This document shows, piece after piece, positions 1 through 10,250 of a stretch of DNA of 64,000 nucleotides. The stretch is from Patella vulgata (lineage: Eukaryota; Mollusca; Gastropoda; Patellidae), in contig NC_065881.2 in the NCBI RefSeq assembly GCF_932274485.2, forward strand, positions 558,001 to 622,000, in the 5' to 3' direction. A program made the translations under genes and the position numbers. Position 1 is the stretch's first letter; each line of letters begins with the position of its first letter. Under the pieces are notes generated by a model. It was not told where the DNA came from. It made no database searches and was given only the letters and a program-made list of their open reading frames with translations.

Positions 1-2
1 TT

Positions 3-1517
3 CGCCAAGGATGTATTTTAAGCCCCCTTTTATTCTGCTTATATATAAACCAAATAATAGATTATATGAATCAAGGAGATGTCAGGGGTATATTCACCAA
101 TGAAGATGCTAAAGATATATTAATGTTATTATATGCTGACGATCTCAGTATTTTATCTGAAACAGTTGGCGATTTACAGCGTAAAATTGATATTCTGAGA
201 AAATTTTGTTCTGAATTTGATTTAAAAGTTAATATTTCAAAAACAAAAATCGTTGTCTTCAGAAATGGAGGTATACTCCGTAACAATGAGCGTTTTTATT
301 ATGACGGAAATAGGCTAGAGTGTGTCTCTTATTATAATTACCTTGGTGTCTTGTTTTCGTCAAGGTTAATCTGGAGTAAAGCTATTACGCTTTAACAGTT
401 AAAGCTAGGAAATGTCTTCTTCCAATACAAGCCTTGCTCCAAAAAACCAGATCGAATTCATTTTCTATCAGTTTCAAGATATTTGATTCAGTAATTAAAC
501 CCGTTTTGATGTATGGAGCCGAAATATGGGGCTATGAGTATAGGAAGGATATTGATACTGTCCATTCACAATTTTGCAAATTTGTCCTTCAAATACATAA
601 AACTAGTACTTCGGAAGGGGCAAAAGGTGAATGTGGTCGGTACGACTTGGCTGTTTTCTATATGTTATCATTCATAAAATATTGGACCAAACTTATCATT
701 TTACCATACAATAGATATCCGAAACAAGTTTATTGTATGCTATGGAGATTAGACTTCGTGGGTAGAACAACATGGGCTACAAAAGTGAGACTTCTCCTTT
801 GCTCTATTGGTTTCGGTTGTGTTTGGTATTCACATGAAATAGGTGATTCTAAGGCTTTTCTCAACGCTGTTAAGTTACGTCTAATTGATATTAACATACA
901 ACAATGGTCGACTAAACTACAAACTAGCGAAAGTCTAAAAGAATATAGAATATTTAAACTTAATCTTTGTCAGGAATTGTATTTGTCAATGAATATTAAT
1001 CAAAATGTCAAAAGAAATATCACAAAGCTGCGATTAAATTTGTTTCCATTAGCTAGCAACTTGTTCAGAAGAAATGAAAGCACGTCGCCAGAATGTCCAT
1101 TATGCAAGTATGATTATGAAGATTTATTCCATGTTATATTAGAATGTAAATATTACAAAGATTTAAGAGTAACCTTTTTACCGAAACAATATATCTGTCA
1201 ATATCCTAATCGTTTTAAATTTGACCAGTTATGTATTGATTATGACTTTAATACCCTTTCGTCTTTATCGACATATCTCCAAAAAGCACTCTCTCGCAGA
1301 CGTTTGAATTTATGAAGTTTTATTTGTTAATTATGTTACAGGCGCTATATATATATGATTATCATTGTTTAATAAAATATCGTTATTATATAAGTTCAAC
1401 TTTTGATGTTTGGAATTTTATAGTTTCGACTAAATGTAATATGTATATAGAAATATTTTGTATCTATGGATCATATGATCTTATTACTGAATAAAGCATT
1501 ATTATTATTATTATTAC
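3..1517 (+). mobile_element. 3' half of a non-LTR retrotransposon (LINE) ORF2
   Basis: The reading frame is open from base 3 and enters inside a reverse transcriptase. It shows an RQGCILSPLLF block and then the catalytic YADD box near base 135. After a one-base frameshift close to 390, the second frame (434-1315) carries GAEIWGYE and, near its end, a C-x2-C...H...C knuckle (CPLCKYDYEDLFHVILEC). The frame ends at 1315, followed by an AT-rich 3' UTR and an (ATT)n tail ending near 1517. Motif order and simple-repeat tail fit the I/Jockey/CR1 group of LINEs; the exact clade is not decided. It lies in the intron downstream of the gene A EGF exon, antisense to that gene. The intron sequence resumes right after the tail, as the inverted copy at about 21.3 kb shows. 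The 5' part is off the window. Confidence 0.88.
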
Positions 1518-1610
1518 CTTTAAACTATATTTGAAAATATTCCAATATCTTAAAACATGAAGTAAGCAGTGTATGTTAATTCTAAAGATATTCTAATGCT
1601 TTAACTTTAC

Positions 1611-1686
1611 CTGATATGGTATCTTGGCATCCTTTTCCATATTGTCCTAAAGGACAGGTACAATCTGAATCCTCACAACGAATAAT
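1611..1686 (-). CDS. Gene A exon: short EGF-like segment
   Basis: This 76-nt exon starts in phase 0 after a TTTCCACAG acceptor and ends in phase 1 before GTAAAG. It encodes IIRCEDSDCTCPLGQYGKGC and then QDTIS, with the CxC...GxxG..C spacing of the C-terminal half of an EGF-like domain. Near-identical exons occur in gene B (42411-42486, also 76 nt) and gene C (21156-21216, 15 nt shorter). It is always paired with the PAN exon about 180-620 bp upstream, so PAN and EGF together form one phase 1-1 module. Confidence 0.75.
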
Positions 1687-4600
1687 CTGTGGAAACAAAA
1701 CGGACAATAATTGATGAACTGAGTTTTATGTTGCTGTAAGTAAATTCCGTTCACCACCCATTGCTACCCCTGGCCTACAACTGTGAAATGGTACAGTAGG
1801 GGTCGATCAATGTCTATTTAGAGAGGTGGTAAGTAAGAGTCTAACTGATTTGTATTAATGTAAATTACTAACCTGTGTGTAACAGGAGCAAAAAGTTGTA
1901 TCACCAGACATAACACAATCTCTACCATCTTGATATAGTTTACAAGAGGCATCTCGGGAACAATACAAATATCGCTTACAGTCTGCTTTACGTGTACAGG
2001 CTCGGGCACAATCCATTTCCAATGGGGTGTAAATCGTTTCTAGAAATCGACTTGGGTCACATGTATTATTCACAACTCTAGATTTACTATATGAAGCATT
2101 TCGATGATTAATTCCGGCTGGAAACAAAAACAGAATAGAATGAATTTTAATGTAACGGAACTACTACTGTAGGTGAAACGTAAAGGATTACTTATCACAT
2201 GTTATATGGTATCTGAATAACCTTGTCTTTAAGCTTTCCGAGGTGTGGTAATCCAACGACAATAGCTCAGTTCAGAAATGTCAACATATTCTCTTTTCAT
2301 CATCTATGTTTTGAACTATCCTGGCTAGAGAGAGAGAGGGAGAGAAATGGGGTTTAACGTCCACTCGACACAAACTAGGTCATTTCGGGACTAACATATG
2401 GTTTAATTTTATTTCAATAATTCGCTTGCGCGTAGGGGTCTTTAGCAGTGGGAGGAAACCTGAGGACCCGGAGAAAACCCACGAGGTTGGACAGGTCATG
2501 GCTAGAACTGTCACCTCTTTATCTAAATGTTACATAATGCAGAATTAAGAAGCCGGATGGAGCAGAAACTTCACCCAGGTCACATCATGGTGTGTAAAGA
2601 TCCCCAGGTCATCGGCTAGTATTCAGCACATGATAAAAATATATTGTACTGTTTAGGTTTACTTTATAGGATATTAGAAGATCCACAGGTCATCGGCCAG
2701 TATTCAACACATGATAACAATATGTTGTACTGTTTAGGTTTAATTTATAGGATAATAGAGACTTTGGTAAGCGTACTAAATTCCTGGTCCGTATCGCATG
2801 TCCGTATCGATTTTGCGTGTATTTATCATACATGATACGGCAAACGGATACAGAAGCACGTATCGAACAGCTTTTATATGGAAAATGGACGTATAACATC
2901 ATCGTGTGTTTACAGTCTGTTTTACTAATTTGTATGTTAGGCACTTGACTAGTACTGATGGTGATTTTCCTAGATAACTGCTATCATGCTGTAATAGAAC
3001 TAAGCTCAGCTGAGCGATTCATACGTACGCGGCGCGAAAATCTGCCAAAACTCCAAAACTACACTGACGCAACGTATTACGGGACGATACGGATACGTGA
3101 TACGGATGGGAAATATTCCCCTTGCCAAAAATCTCTACTGTACTGCTTACGTCAAAATATACTCTTAAAAAAAGTAAGGGATATTGAAATGCAAATACCT
3201 ATGCAGGTTGTGACATGATAAATAGTCATGGACATTTGACATGCTTTGAGAGTATGTTCACAGAGGAAGAACTTATCGCCCCAACAGAACCACTGGGCTG
3301 CACGTGAGATCCACCCGCAATAGCGCCATACACGTGGGAAGGGTTTTATGTCAAACTTGACACTTCAAGGAAGGGTTGATGAAAACTGCCGCGTGTGGTT
3401 TATCTATCCATGTTTGCTTTCCTATCGGTTCTTACATAAGATTTACTGTTTAGAGTATCTTTGCTTTAGCCTGTTACGTTTAATTTGCAATGATTCGATC
3501 CCTGCATTGGCCGAGAAAGTTCATCCCGATTTTCCGACGTGGATTCCCCTTGTCAGTGGTGCAGAACGGAGGGCCTGACAAGGACAGCTGTCTAGTCCTT
3601 CGGATGAGACGAAAAACCGAGGTCCCGTGTATACATTGGAATGCATGTAAAAGATCCCGTGGCAGTTGGAATTCGATATAAGAGTAGGCAATAGTGCCGC
3701 TGCCCTGGCAAAATTTCCCTCATAGCACACTGTATAGCGTACGCCCGTCTTCATTAGCCCAGTTCGGAGCAGAACAGTAGGACGTTAAACCCCATTTGAT
3801 TTCATTTCATTTGATTTCATTTTTAATGAGACGTCTTCAACATGATGAACGTCCACGTGCTATTGGCATGCTTCAAATGGCTTCTACACAGCGAGCAGTA
3901 GCCATCATGCTTAATGTGTCACAGTCTGTGATCAGCAGACTGTCGAACCGGTAACAACAAACACACAATGTTGATGATAGACCTCGTCCAGGTCGTCCTA
4001 GAACCACTACACAAGCCCAGGATCGATATATTCGTACACGGCTAATCAGCTTTCTGTAAACTTGTGCCAAGTTCCAGGAATTCGAGTTACACCCCAAACG
4101 ATTAGAAATCGGCTACATGCAGCCTATTTGCATGCGCGACGACCGCGTGTCGTGCCTCCATTAACTCACCAGCACATGGCAAACAGGCGTCAATGGGGTA
4201 GGCAGCGTAGAAATTGGGGTAATCGTCGATGTACGCGTCTAATGTTCTCAGATGAGTCCAGATTTACTCTGCTCTGGATTTCACCGATAGGCGTGCTCGC
4301 ATTTGGAGGCGTGTAAATTAGCGTCATTCTAACGTTAACGCCAGGCACATCCTGGCACCGATAGTTCTGCCCTTTGCTCAACGTGCATGTCGACGTTTCA
4401 TCTTTCAAGATAATAATGCCCGTGCCCACCGCGCCCATGTCGTGATTGGCTACCTCCAGTGTCACACTATTGTCCATATGCCTTGGACAGCCATGAGTCC
4501 TGACCTTTCCCCTATAGAGCATATCGGGAGACGTGTTCGTCGACGTCAATGTCAACCGACAACACTGCAAGAATTGACCGTAACACTGCAAGAGGAGTGG

Positions 4601-7600
4601 GTCAGATTGCCCTAAATCGTGATTGGACGGTTGATTAGGAGCATGCCACGACGGATTGCTGAATGTCTAAGGATTGGAGGAGCGATTACTCATTATTAAG
4701 ACAAAAAATCAAAAACGTTCATTTTCACTTTTGACAGTGTATCTCTTTGCGAGTGAAATAGCGCCGTCATGTGTAGACAATTGGCCTGTTATTAACATAC
4801 AATGGTTACCTATAATAAAAACAGCAGTGCATTTCCGCAGTTTTGTATCGTTTCTGAATATCCCCTACTTTTTTTGAAGAATATATATTATACTGTTTAG
4901 GTTTACGCTATAAGATACTGTACTGTTTACATCATAAGATATTGTACTGTTTACGTTATAAGATAAGATAATATTGTACTGTTTACGTCATAAGATATTG
5001 TACTGTTTACGTCATAAGATATTGTACTGTTTACGTTATAAGATATTGTACTGTTTACGTTATAAGACACTGTACTGTTTACATCATAAGATATTGTACT
5101 GTTTACGTTATAAGATATTGTACTGTTTACGTTATATGATATTGTACTGTTTACGCTGTAAGATATTCTACTGTTTATGTTATACGATATTGTACTGTTT
5201 ACGTTATAGGATACTGTACTGTTTACGTTATAGGATACTGTACTGTTTACGTTATAACTGTTTACGTTTGAAGATATTGCACTGTGTCCGGTTAAACATT
5301 AATATTTGAATATATACTTACACCTCGGAACACTGAGTGACTTTCTACAGTAGATGGCACCAATCTCCCATTTATTCTCAGTCGTCCAAATGAAATCACC
5401 TGGAATCGGTAACAGTTTAGCATTTCTCCAGTCAGTGTCGTCAAAACTATAATAATAAAATTGAAATTACTATTTAAATTTTAAACGTTTTCGATTATGA
5501 AAACCTTTTTAATCGTGTTATGAACAAATTACTTAGTTATGGTTATTATAAATTTGACCCGTAATAAATACAAACGTTCACGATATGATTGTCGTTATTG
5601 ACTCCACGGTCGGCTGTGTGCCGATATGTACAGATACGTTTCGATACGATCAACAAGAGAGCTACGACTGACAACAATAGGATGGCAACGATTACTCCAC
5701 GATTAAAACCACGATATCAAACGTGGCACGAATCGTGATATTGGGAACTTGGCATTACTTCGGTGAGTAGGTTACACTAGGTTTTATTTAAAACCATTTA
5801 CAGCCATGAAAGTATCAAAACATTATAGAGCAAATCTATGTCCGTTTCCTCTTTGATAGGGGACCCAGTTGTGAAAATATCGACTTGATCAGCTTTGGCC
5901 TTAATGCACTACATAATAAGCAATAAGCTTATACCTCAAATTATATATTTTCTAACGCTGGCTGGGAGCGATGACACCATCGACAATCATTGGTGAACTG
6001 GCCCACACATACCATCAGTGATGTACTGGGAACACAGACCATCAGTGGTGCACTGTGACACACAGGCCATCAGTGGTGGACTGGGAACACAGAGATCATT
6101 GGTGATAGAGTGGCACACACAGACCACCCGCGATGTACTGGGAACACAGGCAATTGATGGTGGGCTGGCCACACAGCCCATGAGTGGTGGACTGTGACAC
6201 GCAGGCCATCTGTGGTGGACTTGGAAGACAGACTATTGGTGGTGGACTGACCAACACAGACCATCAGTGGTGGACTGGGACACACAGACCATATTTTTAT
6301 CACTGTGCCCTCTAGCAACGCAGACATGGCCGAGTATGTATTTTTTTGACTGCTCACTTTAGATTTTGACGGTGTCGTGGCTCTAAATAGAAGATGTCGA
6401 GAAAATCGCTCGAGTCCATCTAGATAACCTTTTGCGAGTGTACTTCGCCAGCGTCATACGACTTAATCCAGCTAAATAATACGGCTAATACCTGAAACGT
6501 TCACTTATGGATTACAAGAGTTAACAATCATAGTAAGTTGAAAGTAATGTCATCAATAAAAACGCACAAAAGTCTATACGAAAAGAAAACCCTCCATTCC
6601 TCAGGCGGACGAAGGTCTTCAATATGACCACATGTGGAATGGATTACGGGAATGCAGTCCTGATCCCTTGTACAGTTTTTGCTGCATGCAAGGCATGACC
6701 TTTTACCAGGAGGAGACTGATACTTATTTGATGAACTTTTAGGCTGGTCCGACTGTCCTCTCCTTTTCTTTGTTACTCTTAAGCGTTAGATAGCCGCGAC
6801 GGTCGGTTGAATGCTGAAAACCAAATACTAAAAGATCAAAAGCCGCTGAAGAATGCTTACAACCTCCATTGGGATTATTTATAACAAGTTCATAAAGAAA
6901 ATGCCGTACTGAATCGTTTAAACAGGAGCAATTGTATACTGAAAAAAAACACTAACCCATAGCCCACCTAGAGTGACCCATATTTTTTATAAGTGACCTT
7001 GCCTAACCCATGACTCACATCCAGTGACTCACAGGTCTTATGCTGGACCTAATATGATTGATGACCAGCCTAGAGTGTCCCACTATATTTATGTGTGGCA
7101 TAGCGTGATCTGTTACCCACATAGAGTGTCCACCATTTCCATACCAGACCTAGAGTTTCCCCCAAAAAAATTATGCGTGGCCCATCTAACAATTTCTATG
7201 AGTGGCCTAGGTTTTTTCTGTAACTAGTTGGGAGTTTTTCTCGGTAATTTGTATAAAAAACGGTTTCTCGGTATTTTGCGCTGCTTTTTCGGTATTTTTC
7301 AGTACCTTTGGGAGTTTCTTTGGATTTTTCGAATTTTTTCGGTATTTTTCGAATTTCGATTTGTCCGGTATTAGTGCAGTCGCTCCTTTGGTTTAATACA
7401 AATTATTGTTTGTCACCTTTACTGGTAGTAGACACCAGGGCGCCACACGCCCATCTAAGAGTAATAACATTACTAATATACACTGATAACTCTAATCGTT
7501 TCAATCAACTTACCTGACATTGGTCCAACCGTCTTCCTCGTCATCTGAACATTTCCAGCTTGTATCAGTTTTAACTTCATTACTCAAGGCAACGTTAAGG

Positions 7601-9219
7601 CCACACCGCCCCCCAAGATTCTCACATTTGATTGCTAGAACTTTTGTACTATTTGGAATGTTGATGGATGAGCTATACATCCATCGTTCATCATTACGAT
7701 GTATATATCGAACACCATCAGCATACAATTCCATTTTGCTAATACACATTGCAGATCCAGTTATATTTGGATTGGCTAGATAAATAAAATAAAGACCTCA
7801 TAAGAAGGAACCACGTGGCAGCTATATCTCGATATGTTGATCCTGTTCATAATGATCATTTATGTCCCAAGTAATTTCAACTCTATCGTGTTCTCTAGCT
7901 TGAAACAATCTGTTCGTAAGCGGTTGTCATGCACAATACGCCAATATTTTACAAGATATGGTCGGCGAACTGGGGAAGTCGACAATGCCCATTCTCTGAT
8001 TGTTACAAAGCTTCACATCGAATTTTAAAGCAATCTATAACACAGTTAGCTGTATTGCATTCACAAAGTTTTCAGCAAAGGCAAGTTACTCTAGAACAGA
8101 GGGTGGGCAAAACGCTAAATATTGATCGAGTTCGCCCTCCCATGACCCCAATGCTTCACACGTAATTTGAAAAACTGTGTAGCGGCTGTCGCGTTCACGA
8201 GGGTTACTCAACAATGGAAGGTCACGGACAGGGTTCGGACGACCAGAGAACAACCAGAATCGACTGGGTTTATGCTCTGATGTTCCCATGTCATCAAACA
8301 AGAAGGATCACAAACTTTGTTACATATTTTGCGGAAAATACATGAACTTTTCTTGTGCTATGATGCGCAGCATATGCAACCTCATAACGTGTTTCGGGCA
8401 TATATTGTGCTATAACGGAGACAGTACCCCAGGTTTCCGTCCCTGGCCAGGTCCCTCTACCACGTTTAGCAATCTCTGTGAACTTTCTCAACAAACAGAG
8501 GACCTCCTTTTTAGCGCGCCAAAGGCTTGCTCACCGAGCCGCTGTTGCTCCCAATTAACTTATAGGAAGTAAACGTCCATTTCCACTTCTTTGCCATAAA
8601 GGATGCATAAGAACTTTTTCCACTTCTTTGCATTAAAACCGATCCATTTTGTTAATCGAACTTGGATAATGAATTATGAATAATAACTCGGAATTCATAT
8701 TTTGAATAAGGAATAACGAGACCGAACGTCTTTTGTTATTCGGGATCCAGATAAAATTATAATTTTACTACGGAACTTCAAATTACTATTGTCCATTTGT
8801 CAAGTAAACTGTTTTTTTTTTGTTTTGTTTTTTTTTGTTATTATTTGATTGACGTATGAGATGATATTCGTTATTCATGATCGGAAAGGAAAATGGACGT
8901 GAAAATGCGGTTAAGTACTGCCGATGCTATGTGAGAAATTGTGCCAGTATTATTTTGGATTATATCTGCAGGGGGGTTGAATGGCTGAATGGTTAGCACG
9001 CGCGCGCTGTATCATAAAGTCTGTCATTGGTTTCGAATCCCCGGTTGTACGTGACAAGGAGTAGGGTCGCCTGTCCAACCTCGTGGGTTTTCTCCGGGTC
9101 CTCCGGTTTCCTCCCACTGCTAAAGACCCCTCCGCGCAAGCGAATTATTGAAATAAAATTAAACCATATGTTAGTCCCGAAATGACCTAGTTTGTGTCGA
9201 GTGGACGTTAAACCCCATT

Positions 9220-9253
<34 letters not shown>

Positions 9254-9571
9254 ATCTGCATGAGGTTTTTTTAAGTGCACGCCAATGTTTACGGACCTCG
9301 GTTTTATGGTTTACACCAGTGACAAATGAAAGTCTTCAGTAACTTTCTGACCCAACACCACAATCTAACCCTACATATATAGATATATTTAACCTTTCCT
9401 ATCGCAGAACATACACGGCCTTGTAAAACTGTAAAAGTCAGGTACATCAAAACATGAAATGTTCTTTATAATCTATATACAATAGATACATTTAAACTTA
9501 CCGATTGCAGAACAAACAAATTTCTGTAAAACAAATAATATGACTACCGTGTTTATTATCCATAATAACAT
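1611..9571 (-). CDS. Gene A: secreted mosaic protein (signal peptide, beta-sandwich-like domain, PAN, EGF), 3' end off window
   Basis: Five exons on the minus strand join in frame: 9571-9502, 7775-7514, 5446-5322, 2117-1873 and 1686-1611. Together they encode about 259 residues before leaving the window. Order: signal peptide (1-23), a two-exon domain (about 24-152), a PAN/apple-like domain (about 153-234), and an EGF-like segment (about 235-259). Every module begins and ends in phase 1. All exons have AG acceptors and GT donors, mostly GTAAGT or GTAAAG. The related gene C (plus strand) continues from its EGF exon to a fibrinogen-related exon 470 bp later, so gene A probably ends in a FReD beyond the left edge, past the LINE in its last visible intron. 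The protein is predicted to be secreted. A lectin or immune-recognition role is inference from the FREP-like build. No internal stop is seen in the exons. Confidence 0.72.
1873..2117 (-). CDS. Gene A exon: PAN/apple-like Cys-rich domain
   Basis: This 245-nt exon follows a GTTTCCAG acceptor (phase 1) and ends in phase 0 at ...CSCYTQ before GTTAGTAA. It has the Cys-rich pattern MDCARACTRKADCKRYLYC, then SCKLYQDGRDC, which resembles PAN/apple domains (C..AC...C..Y.Y....C.LY). The PAN label rests on this pattern, not on a profile search. Copies are in gene C (245 nt, with a stop) and gene B (248 nt, open). The exon sits in the left arm of the inverted duplication described in the findings. Confidence 0.72.
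2326..2520 (-). mobile_element. tRNA-derived SINE family 2 (CT-tailed), partial
   Basis: The copy begins with a GA-rich tract (the complement of the CT tail) and GAAATGGGGTTTAACGTCC. It runs through the conserved body to GGTTGGACAGG and lacks the tRNA-like head. It matches the complete family member at 8971-9249 and, in inverted orientation, 20355-20530. It is part of the inverted duplication, so it was there before that event. Confidence 0.7.
2640..2757 (+). repeat. Left remnant of a 24-bp tandem array
   Basis: Diverged copies of a unit reading roughly ATTGTACTGTTTAGGTTTA are seen here and continue at 4885-5285. The array was split by a MITE (2758-3135) and a Tc1-like transposon (3166-4875). 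The same words flank both insertions. Confidence 0.6.
2758..3135. mobile_element. MITE with about 50-bp terminal inverted repeats, TA target
   Basis: The ends are imperfect inverted repeats: GAGACTTTGGTAAGCG on the left and CTTGCCAAAAATCTC on the right. Both are followed inward by GTATCG/CGATAC-rich sequence. TA flanks each side (2756-2757 and 3136-3137). Removing the element restores a plausible stretch of the 24-bp array, so it is an insertion. TA target and TIRs suggest a Tc1/mariner-type non-autonomous element. The inverted-arm copy is at 19799-20173. Confidence 0.65.
3166..4875 (+). mobile_element. Tc1-like DNA transposon, inactive, carrying a SINE
   Basis: The terminal inverted repeats read AAAAAAAGTAAGGGATATT on the left and AATATCCCCTACTTTTTTT on the right. 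The transposase starts at 3826 with MRRLQHDER and has helix-turn-helix and GRPRTTTQAQDRYI segments. The DDE residues lie in FSDESRF (about 4245), FQDNNARAH (about 4405) and MPWTAMSPDLSPIEH (about 4480-4525). These motifs fall in different frames with several stops and frameshifts, so the copy is dead. A SINE (3494-3824) sits in the leader. The first half is repeated in inverted orientation at 19226-19790. The element lies in the gene A intron between the PAN exon and the beta-sandwich exons. Confidence 0.85.
3494..3824 (+). mobile_element. tRNA-derived SINE family 1, 5'-truncated, with target duplication
   Basis: It starts at TTCGATCCCTGC, inside the Pol III B box, and ends at GGACGTTAAACCCCATTTGA plus TTTCATT-type repeats. 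AATGA is duplicated at 3489-3493 and 3825-3829. The inverted-arm copy of the transposon has a single GCAATGAGACG, i.e. the empty site, so the SINE came after the inverted duplication. Confidence 0.85.
4885..5285 (+). repeat. 24-bp minisatellite array
   Basis: About 16 copies of a unit close to TACTGTTTACGTTATAAGATATTG are seen, with small length changes at the ends. The 111-residue open frame across it (4974-5309) is a by-product of the 24-bp period and is not a gene. It lies just downstream of the gene A exon at 5322-5446, in its intron. Confidence 0.92.
5322..5446 (-). CDS. Gene A exon: second half of the beta-sandwich-like domain
   Basis: The exon follows TTATTATAG and encodes (S)FDDTDWRNAKLLPIPGDF, then IWTTENKWEIGAIYCRKSL. 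The pattern FDDxxW...IWT...YCRK, preceded in the upstream exon by SWKC...GW, is one I know from uncharacterised secreted proteins of marine invertebrates; I cannot name a family. The donor GGT|GTAAGT is preferred over the GAG|GTGTAA two bases earlier because it keeps the module phase 1-1. Confidence 0.65.
5450..5970. other. Intron of gene A, no recognised feature
   Basis: AT-rich intron sequence. About 5620-5750 is rich in CGATA/TATCG words, as in the MITE at 2758-3135, but no ends could be drawn. Confidence 0.4.
5970..6300 (+). repeat. Degenerate minisatellite, about 27-30 bp unit
   Basis: Repeats of ACCATCAGTGGTGGACTGGGA with ACACAG spacers run through this stretch, about ten imperfect units. 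Minus-strand open frames here (5987-6357) follow the repeat period and are not taken as genes. Confidence 0.85.
6310..7510. other. Gene A intron, mostly unassigned
   Basis: No coding or mobile signal was recognised. Around 6950-7210 there are weak repeats of CCTAGAGTG(A/T)CCCA. Around 7235-7350 there is a degenerate repeat of TTTTTCGGTATT. Confidence 0.4.
7514..7775 (-). CDS. Gene A exon: first half of the beta-sandwich-like domain
   Basis: This 262-nt exon lies between TTATCTAG and GTAAGTTG (phase 1 in, phase 2 out). It encodes (A)NPNITGSAMCISKMELYADG, an IPNSTKVLAIKCENLGG strand and a TDTSWKCSDDEEDGWTNV stretch. The last codon is completed by the first base of the exon at 5446, giving S then FDDTDW. 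Alternation of short hydrophobic strands with conserved W, C and G suggests a beta-sandwich, perhaps carbohydrate-binding. That is inference. NIT and NST are potential N-glycosylation sites, which fits secretion. Confidence 0.68.
7780..8960. other. Gene A intron, unassigned
   Basis: Open frames on both strands at 7834-8572 show no recognisable domain and no clear splice pattern. Around 8650-8760 there are GTTATTCG/CGAATAAC words like those at 41690-42000, perhaps remnants of one element. Confidence 0.35.
8971..9249 (+). mobile_element. Complete SINE, family 2, with CT tail and 11-bp target duplication
   Basis: The head GGCTGAATGGTTAGCACG resembles a Pol III A box and GGTTTCGAATCC a B box, so it looks tRNA-derived. 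The body contains TCCGGGTCCTCCGGTTTCC and CCCGAAATGACC. The 3' end is GACGTTAAACCCC plus a (CT)n run. TTATATCTGCA is repeated exactly at 8960-8970 and 9250-9260, which fixes both ends. This is the reference copy for the truncated ones at 2326, 20355, 54068 and 55346. Confidence 0.9.
9502..9571 (-). CDS. Gene A exon 1: signal peptide
   Basis: The exon opens with ATG at 9571 and encodes MLLWIINTVVILFVLQKFVC, then SAI. It ends in phase 1 before GTAAGTTT. A hydrophobic core followed by small residues is a typical secretory signal. The ATG is chosen because gene B has a matching exon (44935-45013) with the same VILFVLQ/AILFVLQ core, an ATG at a similar place and a conserved flanking sequence. A possible 5' UTR acceptor (GATAATAGAG) precedes the ATG; no promoter is recognised. 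Confidence 0.75.
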
Positions 9572-9711
9572 CTCTATTATCACCTGAATATAAAAATAAA
9601 GGACAACATTATTATTGTATATGGATAGAAATTGTTAAAATATAAATCTTTGCCGATATTGATCCGTATTAAGAATTTAACTTTTCTTTTGTTCTATGAA
9701 GATTTTAGGCG

Positions 9712-9980
9712 CCATATGGTAGCTCAGCGAGTTAGACTTTGACTCCCTAACCTGGAGGTCGTGTTCATCTGGATTTTCCGGCTTGCTTCCCCCTTCTCAG
9801 TGGTGTATGAACAGTGGGTTTAGCAAAGGACAACGTATTATCCTTCGGATATAAGAGTAGACCGTAGCGCTACTTATTCCAAACTGCATGGCCTATGAAA
9901 TCGGGTTTAACGTCCTAATGTTCTGACCCGACTTGGCTAATGGGGACAAGTATATACCATACAGTGTGCAACCAACCCTT
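9712..9980 (+). mobile_element. SINE family 1, diverged and rearranged copy
   Basis: Head words GGTAGCTCAGCGAGTTAGAC and GGAGGTCGTGTTCATC recall the tRNA-like part. ATATAAGAGTAGACCGTAGCGC and GGGTTTAACGTCCTAATGTTC are family 1 body words, but some are in unusual order. Old copy. Confidence 0.55.
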
Positions 9981-9984
9981 TTAT

Positions 9985-10250
9985 TAGCTTTACCAATATT
10001 GACTAATATAAGTATAACCTACCGGTGTATTACACAGGACTGATATTGATATTAACTATACCCGTATATCATATATACATACACAACACTAATATAAGTA
10101 TTACTTACCCCTGTATCATATATACATACCCAAGACTAATATAAGTATTACTTACCCCTGTATCATATATACATACCCAACACTAATATAAGTATTACTT
10201 ACCCCTGTATCATATATACATACCCAACACTAATATAAGTATTACCTAAC
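9985..10250 (+). repeat. 47-bp minisatellite
   Basis: About four to five copies of a unit built from ACTAATATAAGTATTACTTA and CCCCTGTATCATATATACAT are seen. The middle three are almost identical. Confidence 0.9.

Larger units (their letters stand above)
1560..4060 (+). repeat. Left arm of a large inverted duplication
   Basis: This stretch matches the reverse complement of about 19225-21260. It covers the gene A EGF and PAN exons with their introns, a SINE, a 24-bp array, a TIR MITE and the first half of a Tc1-like transposon. The homology stops inside the transposase (at CAGCTTTCTGTAA on both sides). The left arm has an extra SINE (3494-3824). The right arm has a short deletion in the transposase. 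The arms are about 15 kb apart. Confidence 0.8.

Noticed and set aside
2690-2944. Open frames in 2644-3218 and their right-arm counterparts (19990-20241)
   Set aside because: They lie within a MITE and array; presence in both arms reflects duplication, not selection.
4190-4591. 133-residue minus-strand frame
   Set aside because: It is antisense to the Tc1 transposase, which has clear DDE-region motifs on the plus strand.
4974-5309. 111-residue open frame with ILYCLRYK repeats
   Set aside because: It simply follows a 24-bp minisatellite, whose period is a multiple of three; no start context, no homology.
5987-6357. Cys-containing minus-strand frames of 64 and 95 residues
   Set aside because: They lie over a degenerate 27-30-bp repeat in a gene A intron and the frames are not conserved between units.
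7834-8572. Cluster of small open frames on both strands
   Set aside because: No recognisable motif, no phase-compatible splice sites with gene A, and no copy elsewhere in the window.
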